From NCBI GenBank assembly GCA_028689835.1, contig JAQVCK010000002.1, forward strand, positions 1 through 63,128: a stretch of 63,128 nucleotides of DNA. Direction: 5' to 3'. The DNA is from Pygmaiobacter sp. GTDB lineage: Bacteria > Bacillota > Clostridia > Oscillospirales > Ruminococcaceae. Under the pieces are notes generated by a model. That model worked only from the letters and a program-made list of their open reading frames with translations. It had not been told where the DNA came from and ran no database searches. Shown piece by piece: positions 1 through 10,338 of this stretch (positions are counted from its first letter, which is position 1; each line of letters starts with the position of its first letter). The translations under genes and the position numbers were made by a program.

Positions 1-56
1 GCAGTTTAAATAAAACGAAACAACACAACGCAGTTTTTGCATTAAAGGAGAGATAG

Positions 57-1913
<1,857 letters not shown>

Positions 1914-1957
1914 ACACATGCTTTTGCGGGGTTAGCCCCCAAAGCTTGTGCCCCCGA

Positions 1958-2034
1958 CCGACAGGGTTTTGCACCAAACTGCAAAACGCGCTGCGGCGGC
2001 CCATGGTGCCGCTGTAAGCCCCTGTCGGTTTTGT
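1958..2034 (+). terminator. Structured dnaK-dnaJ intergenic RNA; three-way-junction/terminator-like hairpin
   Basis: CCGACAGG 1958-1965 pairs with CCTGTCGG 2021-2028, enclosing GTTTTGC/GCAAAAC (1966-1972/1981-1987) and GCGGC/GCCGC (1993-1997/2008-2012); followed by TTTTGTGGGG. Confidence 0.55.
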
Positions 2035-2098
2035 GGGGTTTCATCCAGCGTTCCTGCCGGGTATCGGCGGATGCGAAGATAAGGTAAGGTGACTTTCA

Positions 2099-3265
2099 TT
2101 GGCAGATAAACGCGACTACTACGAGGTGCTGGGCATTGCCAAAGGCGCTTCGGAGGACGAAATTAAAAAGGCATACCGCAAGCAGGCCAAAAAGTATCAC
2201 CCTGATCTGCACCCCGGCGACAAGGAAGCCGAGGAGAAGTTCAAAGAGGTGAACGAAGCTTACGAGATATTAAGCGATGCCAATAAGCGCGCGCGGTACG
2301 ACCAGTTTGGCCACGCGGGCGTGGACCCGAACTACGGTGCGGGCGGGCAAGGTGGCTTTGGCGGGTTTTCGGGTTTCGACGGGGACATCGACCTCGGCGA
2401 TATTTTGGGCAACATGTTTGGCGGCTTTGGTGGCTTTGGCAACCGGGGGCGCTCGGCCGGGGCCAATGCGCCGCGCCGCGGCGCGGACATCCGTGTGTCG
2501 GTAACGCTGTCGTTTATGGAGGCGGCACACGGCTGTAAAAAGACCATCACGGTCAACCATCAGGATACCTGCCCCGAGTGTGGGGGCAGCGGTGCGGCTA
2601 AGGGCACTAGCCCCGAAACCTGCCCGGACTGCCACGGCAGCGGCACGGTGACCACCCAGACCCGCACCCCGTTTGGGGTCATGCAAAGCCAGCGGCCCTG
2701 CCAGCGTTGCGGCGGGCGTGGCAAAATCATCAAGACCCCCTGCCGCAAATGCTCCGGCACCGGCCGGGTCAACAGCAGCAAAAAGCTGGAGGTCAACATC
2801 CCCGCCGGTATCGACGACGACCAGAGCCTTGCGATGCGCGGCCTTGGCGACAAGGGGCTGAACGGCGGCCCCGCGGGCGATGTGATTGTGCTGATTTCGG
2901 TGCGTGCCGACGCATTGTTTGAGCGCGACAAGTACGATGTGTGGGTCACGGTGCCCATCACTTACTCGCAGGGGGTCATGGGGGCCGAGATTGTAGTGCC
3001 CACCATCGACGGCAAGGTAGAGTATACAGTGCCGGAGGGCACACAGAGCGGCACGGTGTTCCGGCTGAAAAGCAAGGGCATCCAGTACCTCAATGGCAAG
3101 GGCCGCGGCGACCAGTATGTGCGGGTCAATGTGGAGGTGCCAAAGCGGCTGAACCGCACCCAGCGCGACGCGCTGAAAAAGTTTGAAGAGACGTTGAAAG
3201 ACGAAAACTACGAACAGCGCAAGGGCTTTTTTAAGACCTTGAAAGAGATGTTCGGCACGACCTGA
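2099..3265 (+). CDS. dnaJ: Chaperone DnaJ (TTG start)
   Basis: J-domain RDYYEVLGI...[27 protein letters not shown]; four CxxCxGxG zinc repeats. Confidence 0.98.
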   Translation: MADKRDYYEVLGIAKGASEDEIKKAYRKQAKKYHPDLHPGDKEAEEKFKEVNEAYEILSDANKRARYDQFGHAGVDPNYGAGGQGGFGGFSGFDGDIDLGDILGNMFGGFGGFGNRGRSAGANAPRRGADIRVSVTLSFMEAAHGCKKTITVNHQDTCPECGGSGAAKGTSPETCPDCHGSGTVTTQTRTPFGVMQSQRPCQRCGGRGKIIKTPCRKCSGTGRVNSSKKLEVNIPAGIDDDQSLAMRGLGDKGLNGGPAGDVIVLISVRADALFERDKYDVWVTVPITYSQGVMGAEIVVPTIDGKVEYTVPEGTQSGTVFRLKSKGIQYLNGKGRGDQYVRVNVEVPKRLNRTQRDALKKFEETLKDENYEQRKGFFKTLKEMFGTT

Positions 3266-3269
3266 TTTA

Positions 3270-3310
3270 CAGGTGCCGCGGCGTTGGCAAAACGTCGCGG
3301 CACCTTTTTT
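3270..3310 (+). terminator. Intrinsic terminator after dnaJ
   Basis: AGGTGCCGCGGCGTT...AACGTCGCGGCACCTTTTTT. Confidence 0.85.
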
Positions 3311-3612
3311 GTGTTTATAAGTTGTATTTATGATAATTTTGCGCCGCTGCCCGCCCATTGCAAGGGGCGGGCGGCTTTTGTGTGTTTGCGGCCCGCCGGC
3401 ATAAACAGGCAGGGGCAAGCACAAAATGGGGGGTACCGGCACCGGCGCAAGGCGTTTTGCGGGGCAAAAAATAGCACGGCACCCCGCTTTTTGGCATGTT
3501 TTGCCCCGCAACCGCTTTGCAGCGGCGGCGCGGTTTGTTATAATAGGGTCGCTAGTAAAACAAAAACGGGGTTTGCACCGGCGGGGGCCGGGGGCTGAAA
3601 GGATGAAGACAA

Positions 3613-4797
3613 ATGCAACAAAACGAACCGCTGCGCGCCGCGGCGCTGGCCGCCCACAAAAAGTGGGGCGGCAAAATAGAGGTGAACAGCCGGGTGCCCC
3701 TGCGGGACGCGGCCGACCTTTCGCTTGCCTATACCCCCGGTGTGGCAGAGCCCTGCCGCGAAATAGAGCGGGACGAAACGCTAAGCTATACCTACACCCG
3801 GCGCGGCAACCTGGTGGCGGTCATCACCGACGGCACTGCGGTGCTGGGCCTTGGCGACATCGGCCCCGCGGCGGGCATGCCGGTGATGGAGGGCAAATGC
3901 GTGCTGTTCAAAGAGTTCGGCGGCATCGACGCGTTTCCCATCTGTGTGGATTCAAAAGACCCGGATGAGATTGTGCGCACGGTGCAGCTAATCTCCAAAA
4001 GCTTTGGCGGTATCAATTTAGAGGATATTGCGGCCCCGCGCTGCTTTGAAATTGAGCGGCGGCTGCAAGAGGTCTGCGACATCCCGGTATTTCACGACGA
4101 CCAGCACGGCACGGCCATTGTGCTGTGTGCGGCACTGCTGAACGCATTAAAAGTGGTGGGCAAGCCGGAGGGCACGGTGGAAATCGTCATCAACGGCGCG
4201 GGCGCCGCCGGTATTTCCATTGCGCGGCTGGTGCTGCAAATGGGCCTTGGCCGGGTGACACTGGTGGACCGCGAGGGCATTTTGTACGACGGCGCGCCGT
4301 TTGCAAACCCGGTGCAGGCCGAAATGGCCAAGGTGACCAATTTGTCGCACCGCACCGGCACCCTTGCCGATGCGATGCGCGGGGCCGATGTGTTCATCGG
4401 CGTTTCGCGCCCCGGGCTGGTGACGGCCGAAATGGTGGCCACCATGGCGCCGCAGCCCCTCCTGTTCCCCATGGCAAACCCCACGCCGGAAATTTTCCCC
4501 GACGAAGCAAAGCGCGGCGGCGCCGCCATTGTGGGCACCGGCCGCAGCGATTTTGCCAATCAGGTCAACAACATTCTCGCGTTTCCCGGCGTGTTTAAAG
4601 GGGCGCTTGCCGTGCGCGCGCCGCGCATTACCGACAGCATGAAAGAGGCGGCGGCCCGCGGCATTGCCGCAGCGGTGGCCCCAGACCAGCTGTGTGCCGA
4701 AAAGGTGCTGCCCTCGCCGTTTGACCGCGGGGTGGCCGATATTGTGGCAAAGGCCGTCGCCGACGAAGCGGTGCGCCTTGGCATCAACCGCATTTAA
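3613..4797 (+). CDS. NAD(P)-dependent malic enzyme
   Basis: [55 protein letters not shown]. Confidence 0.95.
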   Translation: MQQNEPLRAAALAAHKKWGGKIEVNSRVPLRDAADLSLAYTPGVAEPCREIERDETLSYTYTRRGNLVAVITDGTAVLGLGDIGPAAGMPVMEGKCVLFKEFGGIDAFPICVDSKDPDEIVRTVQLISKSFGGINLEDIAAPRCFEIERRLQEVCDIPVFHDDQHGTAIVLCAALLNALKVVGKPEGTVEIVINGAGAAGISIARLVLQMGLGRVTLVDREGILYDGAPFANPVQAEMAKVTNLSHRTGTLADAMRGADVFIGVSRPGLVTAEMVATMAPQPLLFPMANPTPEIFPDEAKRGGAAIVGTGRSDFANQVNNILAFPGVFKGALAVRAPRITDSMKEAAARGIAAAVAPDQLCAEKVLPSPFDRGVADIVAKAVADEAVRLGINRI

Positions 4798-4808
4798 AGG
4801 AGAAGCCT

Positions 4809-5735
4809 ATGGAGTGGAAAGACATTAAAATTACCGTGTCCAAAAAAGACGCGGACACCGCCGAAGCCATTGCGACCGGCGTGTCGGGCGGCGGCATTTA
4901 TATTGAGGATTATTCTGACTTAGAGGCACAGGTGCAGGCCATCGCGCATGTGGATTTGATTGAAGAGGACCTGTTGCAAAAGGACCGCAACATCGTTGCC
5001 ATTCACCTTTACCTTTCGCCGGAGCAAAACCTTGCCGAGGTGGTGGACCTGCTGCACCAGCGCCTGCTTGCCGCCGAGGTGGCGGGCACGGTGGAGGTAC
5101 AGGGCATTGAGGAGGCCGACTGGGAAAACGGGTGGAAAGCCTTTTACCACGCGATGACGCTGGGCAGGCGGCTTGCCATCTGCCCCAGCTGGGAGAGCAT
5201 CGACGAGCCGGGGCGCGCCGTATTGCGGCTGGACCCCGGCATGGCCTTTGGCACCGGCACGCACGAGACGACCGCGCTGTGCCTTGTGGCGCTGGACGAG
5301 CTGGTGCAGGGCGGCGAGCGCCTGCTTGACATCGGCACCGGCAGCGGTATTTTGGCCATTGCGGCACTACTGCTGGGCGCCGCCAAAGCCGAAGGGGTGG
5401 ACATTGACCCCATGTGCGTGCGCACAGCGGGCGAAAACGCGGCGCTCAACGGCGTCAGCGACCGGTTTGTCGTCGAAATCGGCGATCTGTCCGACAAGGC
5501 GTCGGGGCAGTACGATCTCATCACCGCCAACATTGTGGCAAACGCCATCAAACAGCTTGCCCCGCAAATCCCCGCGCTGCTGGCGCCAAACGGCACCTTT
5601 ATTGCCAGCGGCATTATCGACGAGCGCGAGGACGAAGTGGCGCAGGCCATCCGCGCGGCAGGGCTTGCCGTGCGCGAAATCCGGCGCGACAACGGGTGGG
5701 TGTGCATTCTTGCAAACCACCCGGCAAAGGGGTAA
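4809..5735 (+). CDS. prmA: Ribosomal protein L11 methyltransferase
   Basis: LDPGMAFGTGTHETTALCL, LLDIGTGSGILAIAALLLGA, ITANIVANAI. Confidence 0.95.
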   Translation: MEWKDIKITVSKKDADTAEAIATGVSGGGIYIEDYSDLEAQVQAIAHVDLIEEDLLQKDRNIVAIHLYLSPEQNLAEVVDLLHQRLLAAEVAGTVEVQGIEEADWENGWKAFYHAMTLGRRLAICPSWESIDEPGRAVLRLDPGMAFGTGTHETTALCLVALDELVQGGERLLDIGTGSGILAIAALLLGAAKAEGVDIDPMCVRTAGENAALNGVSDRFVVEIGDLSDKASGQYDLITANIVANAIKQLAPQIPALLAPNGTFIASGIIDEREDEVAQAIRAAGLAVREIRRDNGWVCILANHPAKG

Positions 5736-5738
5736 TGT

Positions 5739-6476
5739 ATGAGCCACCGTTATTTTGCCTCGCAGATACAGGGCGACACCGCGCTGCTGCTGGGCGAGGA
5801 AGCCGCCCACGTGGCACGGGTGCTGCGCTGCAAGCCCGGCGAAGCGCTGCTGCTGTTTGACGGCAGCGGCAGCGAGTACGACGCCGAAATTGTAGAAGTT
5901 ACCCCCCAGCAGGTACGCCTTGCCATACGCGCGCGCCGCGCCGCCACCACCGAGCCGGGCGTTGCGGTAACGCTGTATGTGGGGCTGCCCAAGGGCGATA
6001 AGCTGGAGCTGATTGTGCAAAAGGCCACCGAGCTGGGCGCTGCGCGGGTGGTACCGTTTGAAAGCCGCTTTTGCGTGGCAAAAATAAAAAATGAAGCGGC
6101 GAAGCTGGAGCGCTGGGCCCGCATCGCAAAAGAGGCCGCAAAGCAAAGCGGCCGCGCACAGGTGCCCGAAGTGCTGCCCACCTTGGCGTTTAGCGCCATG
6201 TGCAAGCAGGCGGCCGCAGCCGATGTGGCGCTGTTTTGCTACGAGCGGGGGGGCGACGCCCTTGCCCCCGGCAGCGCGCTGCACACAAGGCTGGCCGCCG
6301 CCAAAACGGTGGCCATTATCACCGGCGCCGAGGGCGGCTTTGACGAGCAGGAGGCCGCGCAGGCCGTTGCCGCGGGCTGCACACAGGTGGGCCTTGGCCC
6401 GCGCATTTTGCGCTGCGAAACCGCGCCGCTGGCTGCCCTTGCCGCGGTGATGGTACTGACCGGCAATTTATCTTAA
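5739..6476 (+). CDS. rsmE: 16S rRNA m3U1498 methyltransferase
   Basis: LGLPKGDKLELIVQKATELGAARVVPF, IITGAEGGFDEQE, LGPRILRCETAPLAALAAVM; adjacent to prmA. Confidence 0.94.
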   Translation: MSHRYFASQIQGDTALLLGEEAAHVARVLRCKPGEALLLFDGSGSEYDAEIVEVTPQQVRLAIRARRAATTEPGVAVTLYVGLPKGDKLELIVQKATELGAARVVPFESRFCVAKIKNEAAKLERWARIAKEAAKQSGRAQVPEVLPTLAFSAMCKQAAAADVALFCYERGGDALAPGSALHTRLAAAKTVAIITGAEGGFDEQEAAQAVAAGCTQVGLGPRILRCETAPLAALAAVMVLTGNLS

Positions 6477-6543
6477 ACGCCCCGCCCCGGCTTTGCCTTG
6501 GCGGCGTAAATAAAAAAACAAAATCAAAAAAAGAGGTTTTACC

Positions 6544-7275
6544 ATGAGCATGCATATTACAGCCGCCCCCGGCGAAATTGCCGAGCGGGTTGTTTTGGTG
6601 GGCGACCCCGAGCGGGCGACCATGATGGCCGAAACATATTTAAAAGACAAGACCCTTGTAAACAGCCAGCGCGGCGCGCTGTGCTACACCGGTACCTTTG
6701 AGGGGGTGCGGGTGTCGGTGATGGCCGTCGGCATGGGCAACCCGTCGATGCTGATTTATGCCACCGAGCTTTGCCGCGATTTTGGCTGCAAAATCTTAGT
6801 GCGCGCCGGCACGTCGGGCGGCTACCTGCCCAGTATGCGCAAGTTTGACATTGTGCTCTCGCAGGCCACCAGCACCACGTCGGGCATCAACGATAACCTG
6901 TTCAACGGGCATTTTTCGCCGGTGGCAGATTTTGGCCTGCTGCGCGCCGCGGATGAGTTTGCGCGCGAGATGAACCTTGTCACCTATGTGGGCAACACCG
7001 TGTGCAATGACCGCATTTACCGCGACGAAAACTACAAGTCAAAGATGTGGGCAAAGTACGGCATTTTGTGCTCGGAGATGGAGGGCACCGCGCTGTACAC
7101 CGCGGCGGCGGAGTTTGGCAGCCGCGCATTGATGATGGTGGGCATCACCGTGGGCATTGCGTGGGATGAAAACGGCAACGAGACCTTTGAGGACCTGCCC
7201 ACCCGTGACGACCACCCCGGCAGCGTAGAGCAAATGGTACTGCTGGCACTGCGCACCGCCGCCCACGCACAGTAA
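6544..7275 (+). CDS. deoD: Purine-nucleoside phosphorylase (DeoD type)
   Basis: VLVGDPERATMMAETYL, VMAVGMGNPSMLIYATEL, CSEMEGTALYTAA. Confidence 0.88.
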   Translation: MSMHITAAPGEIAERVVLVGDPERATMMAETYLKDKTLVNSQRGALCYTGTFEGVRVSVMAVGMGNPSMLIYATELCRDFGCKILVRAGTSGGYLPSMRKFDIVLSQATSTTSGINDNLFNGHFSPVADFGLLRAADEFAREMNLVTYVGNTVCNDRIYRDENYKSKMWAKYGILCSEMEGTALYTAAAEFGSRALMMVGITVGIAWDENGNETFEDLPTRDDHPGSVEQMVLLALRTAAHAQ

Positions 7276-7317
7276 CTGCCGGGCAGCCCGGCATAAAATG
7301 AGTAAAGGAGACAAAAC

Positions 7318-7356
7318 ATGATCCTCTGCATTGCAAACGCTCCGTGCAAGGCCTGA
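7318..7356 (+). CDS. Putative leader peptide MILCIANAPCKA (12 aa)
   Basis: ATG ATC CTC TGC ATT GCA AAC GCT CCG TGC AAG GCC TGA, preceded by aaaggagacaaaac; 3' half lies in a strong hairpin. Confidence 0.55.
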   Translation: MILCIANAPCKA

Positions 7357-7414
7357 TTGCGGGTGGCCGCACGGAGCACGAAAATTGTCACCTGCAAGGG
7401 CTTTGCACCTTTTT
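7339..7414 (+). promoter_or_regulatory. Candidate ribosome-mediated attenuator (competing hairpins and U-tract) upstream of the MFS gene
   Basis: GCTCCGTGC-AA-GGCC (7339-7353) with GGCCGCACGGAGC (7365-7377); alternative GTGCAAGGCC (7344-7353) with GGCTTTGCAC (7399-7408) ending at CTTTTT. Confidence 0.55.
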
Positions 7415-7451
7415 AAAACCAAAAGGTTGAAAAGTAAAGGAGCAAAGTCAA

Positions 7452-8756
7452 ATGCAACAACAAACAAACAGGGCCTCATTGCGCCCTTTTTTACTACTCT
7501 GGTCCACCCAGTCGCTCTCGCAGCTGGGCAGTGCGATGACGTCTTTCGCGCTCATCATCTGGGCCTATGGCCAAACCGGTTCGGCGCTGTCCACCGCACT
7601 GCTGACGGTATGCTCGTACGCACCGTATGTCTGCCTTTCGGTGTTTGCGGGTGCGCTGTGTGACCGGTGGGACAAAAAAACCGTCATGCTGGCAAGCGAC
7701 AGCTTTGCCGCGCTGTGTACCGCCGCCGTGCTGGTGCTGTCTTTGGGCGGCGGGCTGCAAGTGTGGCACCTGTATGCCATCAATGTGCTTACCGGGCTGA
7801 TGAACACGGTGCAGCAGCCCGCGTCAGATGTGGCGGTTAGCCTGCTGGTGCCGCCGCAGTATTACCAAAAGGCGGGCGGCCTGCGCTATTTTTCAAATTC
7901 CCTCACCGGCATTTTGACCCCGGTGCTCGCCGCTGCCCTGCTGGGTTTTGGCGGGTTACAGGTTGTGCTGATGGCGGACCTTGCCAGCTTTTTTGTGGCG
8001 TTTGCCACCCTGCTGTGGGGCATTCACCTGCCGGGGGCACCGGTAAAACAGGCGGGCGGCGCTGGGGTACTTGCCGGGGCTGCCGCCGGCCTGCGGTACT
8101 TAAAGCAGCAGCGGGGCATTTTACACCTGATTTTATTTTTGGCGCTCATCAATTTTACTGCGTCGGTGTACAACGCGGCGCTCACCCCCATGCTGTTGTC
8201 CCGCCAGGGTGGCGGCCAGCAGGTATTGGGGTTGGTAAACGCCGTCACCGGGGCGGCCACACTGGTGGGCAGCTTGCTGGCCTCCACATTGCCCGCGCCC
8301 AAAAACCGGGTGCGGGTCGTGCTGAACACACTGCTGTTCTCGATGGGCACCGAAAATTTCATCCTCGCACTGGGGCGCAGCGCCCCGGCATGGTGTGTCG
8401 GCGCGGCCCTTGGCTGGGTGGGCATCCCGCTGATGGGGGCAAATTTAGACGTTCTGCTGCGCGGCAATGTGCCGCTGGCGCTGCAAGGCCGGGTGTTTGC
8501 CGCGCGCAACACGCTGCAATTCTTCACCATCCCGCTGGGCAACCTTGCCGGGGGGCTTTTGGTGGACCGTATGTTCGAGCCGCTGCTTGCGCGCCAAAGC
8601 GCCGCCAGCCCGCTGGTGGCACTGGTGGGGGCGGGCAAGGGCAGCGGGGCCGCACTGCTGTTTTTGGTGCTGGGGGCCGTGGGCCTTTTGACCTGCGTGC
8701 TGTTTCGGTTTGACAAGCCGCTGCGCGCGCTGGGGCAGCAGGATGGCCGGGGCTGA
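7452..8756 (+). CDS. MFS transporter, DHA3/Mef-like drug efflux family
   Basis: Multi-TM protein; LLLWSTQSLSQLGSAMTSFALIIWAYGQTGSALSTALL, AGALCDRWDKKTVMLASD, LRYFSNSLTGILTPVLAAALL. Confidence 0.85.
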   Translation: MQQQTNRASLRPFLLLWSTQSLSQLGSAMTSFALIIWAYGQTGSALSTALLTVCSYAPYVCLSVFAGALCDRWDKKTVMLASDSFAALCTAAVLVLSLGGGLQVWHLYAINVLTGLMNTVQQPASDVAVSLLVPPQYYQKAGGLRYFSNSLTGILTPVLAAALLGFGGLQVVLMADLASFFVAFATLLWGIHLPGAPVKQAGGAGVLAGAAAGLRYLKQQRGILHLILFLALINFTASVYNAALTPMLLSRQGGGQQVLGLVNAVTGAATLVGSLLASTLPAPKNRVRVVLNTLLFSMGTENFILALGRSAPAWCVGAALGWVGIPLMGANLDVLLRGNVPLALQGRVFAARNTLQFFTIPLGNLAGGLLVDRMFEPLLARQSAASPLVALVGAGKGSGAALLFLVLGAVGLLTCVLFRFDKPLRALGQQDGRG

Positions 8757-8805
8757 CCGGCAGAGCAATATTTCACTTTTATCTTTTTTATGTAATCTGT
8801 TCGAT

Positions 8806-8925
8806 GCACAGGCAAAAACACGGCCCGGTTGGTAGTCCGGGCGCGGCGTGGCTTTGGCCCCGCCGTCAGTAACCTGCCTCCTTGGTTGTCCGGCCTGTGC
8901 AGGTTGTTCTTTAAGGAGGTTGTTC
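8806..8925 (+). ncRNA. yjdF-type riboswitch-like leader
   Basis: P1 GCACAGGC 8806-8813 / GCCTGTGC 8893-8900; internal hairpins CCCGG..CCGGG and CGGCG..CGCCG; anti-SD CCTCCTT 8877-8883 complementary to SD AAGGAGG 8913-8919; directly upstream of a YjdF-family gene. Confidence 0.7.
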
Positions 8926-8928
8926 AGG

Positions 8929-9348
8929 ATGAAACCAACACAGGTTTCGTTTCGTGTTTTATTTGAAGACCCGTTTTGGGTGGGTGTCTGCGAGCGGTGG
9001 GAAAAAGACGGCTTGCAGGTGTGCAAGGTCACCTTTGGCGCCGAGCCGAAGGACGCGGAGATTTACGCGTTCATTTTAGCCCATTGGGATACGCTGCGGG
9101 TTGGCCCGGCCATCAAGGCCGACGCAAAACCGTCTGCACACAAAAACCCCAAACGCCGCCAGCGTGAAATACAAAAGCAGCTGGCCCCCGCCGGGGTGGG
9201 CACCAAGGCCCAGCAGGCATTAAAGGCGCAGCAGCAACAGGGCAAAACTGCCCGCAAGCAGCAAAGCCGCGTGCAAAAGCAGCAGGCGGCGGCGCACAAG
9301 CTGGCGCTGCACAGGGCAAAACAAAAGCAAAAGCACAACGGGCATTAA
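8929..9348 (+). CDS. yjdF: YjdF family (DUF2992) protein
   Basis: FRVLFEDPFWVGVCER...VCKVTFGAEPKDAEIYAFIL, NPKRRQREIQKQL..GTKAQQALKAQQQ; ATG 9 nt after AAGGAGG. Confidence 0.85.
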   Translation: MKPTQVSFRVLFEDPFWVGVCERWEKDGLQVCKVTFGAEPKDAEIYAFILAHWDTLRVGPAIKADAKPSAHKNPKRRQREIQKQLAPAGVGTKAQQALKAQQQQGKTARKQQSRVQKQQAAAHKLALHRAKQKQKHNGH

Positions 9349-9385
9349 ATGCCGCCCCGGTGGGGCGGCGTAGAGTAAACAACAA

Positions 9386-9420
9386 AAAACGCGGGGCATT
9401 GCCCCGCGTTTTTATTTTAG
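9386..9420. terminator. Bidirectional terminator
   Basis: AAAAACGCGGGGCATTGCCCCGCGTTTTTATTTTA between convergent genes. Confidence 0.85.
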
Positions 9421-9424
9421 TTTT

Positions 9425-10297
9425 TTACTTTTGGCTGCCCAGCCAAAACAGCGCCACCGTGCCGGGGCCCGAATGGCTGCCAATCACCGGCCCAATAAAA
9501 TTGGTCTCAATGTGCACAATCCCAAACCGTCCGTGCAGCTTTTCGGCCACATAATCGGCATCTGCGGCACAGTCGCCGTGGCTGAGGAAAATCGTCTCGT
9601 TTTCGCCCTCGGCAATCGTGTTCTCAAGGTGTTGTACCAGCGTGTCCAGGCTCTGCCGGCGGCCGCGCACCTTTTCCATCGGGATTAAATGGCCCTCGTC
9701 GTCCACATGCAGCACCGGCTTGATGCCCAGCATCGTACCCATCACCGCCGCCGCGCCGCTTACCCGGCCGCCCCGGTGCAAAAAGTGCAAATCATCCACC
9801 GTAAACCAGTGGCACAGGCGGTTGCGGTTTTGTTCCACCCAGTCGGCCACTTCGTTCAGCGAGTCGCCGGCAAGGCGGCGCATCGCCGCATGGTACACCA
9901 GCAGCCCTTCGCCCATGCTGGCAGCAAGGCTGTCCACCGCGCGCACCGTGCGCGCAGGGTAGTTGTGGCGCAGTTCTTCCGCCGCAAGGCGGCTGGAGTT
10001 AAAGCTGCCCGAAAGCCCGGACGAAAAAATCAAAAACAACACGTCCTGCCCCGCATCTAAAAATGGTTTCGCCACCTCGGTATAAGTTAAGGCGGTCACC
10101 TGTGCGGTGGTGGCCATGGCACCGCCGCGCAGTTTTGCATAAAAATCAGCGGGGTCAAGGTCGCGGTTGTCGGGGTAGTTGCGGTAGCTTTTGTCCTCGA
10201 TGGTAAACTCCATCGGGATGACTTCAACTTGCATCTTTTCGACGAGCGACGGGGAGAGGTCACAGGTGGAATCGGTGATGATGACGTAATTGTGCAT
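9425..10297 (-). CDS. DegV family fatty-acid-binding protein
   Basis: MHNYVIITDSTCDLSPSLVEKMQVEVIPMEF, SSGLSGSFNSSRLAAEEL. Confidence 0.93.
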   Translation of the reverse strand: MHNYVIITDSTCDLSPSLVEKMQVEVIPMEFTIEDKSYRNYPDNRDLDPADFYAKLRGGAMATTAQVTALTYTEVAKPFLDAGQDVLFLIFSSGLSGSFNSSRLAAEELRHNYPARTVRAVDSLAASMGEGLLVYHAAMRRLAGDSLNEVADWVEQNRNRLCHWFTVDDLHFLHRGGRVSGAAAVMGTMLGIKPVLHVDDEGHLIPMEKVRGRRQSLDTLVQHLENTIAEGENETIFLSHGDCAADADYVAEKLHGRFGIVHIETNFIGPVIGSHSGPGTVALFWLGSQK

Positions 10298-10338
10298 AAC
10301 AGCAGCTCCTTAGCTGCCGGTACCGCGGGGCGGCCCGG

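Noticed and set aside
2270-3511. 413-aa ORF antisense to dnaJ, and similar long antisense ORFs over purF, purL, adhesin and ABC genes
   Set aside because: Same high-GC artefact; no RBS or family motifs.
8848-8928. N-terminal extension of the yjdF ORF (166-aa version)
   Set aside because: It would translate through the predicted riboswitch and anti-SD; the ATG at 8929 has a well-placed AAGGAGG.
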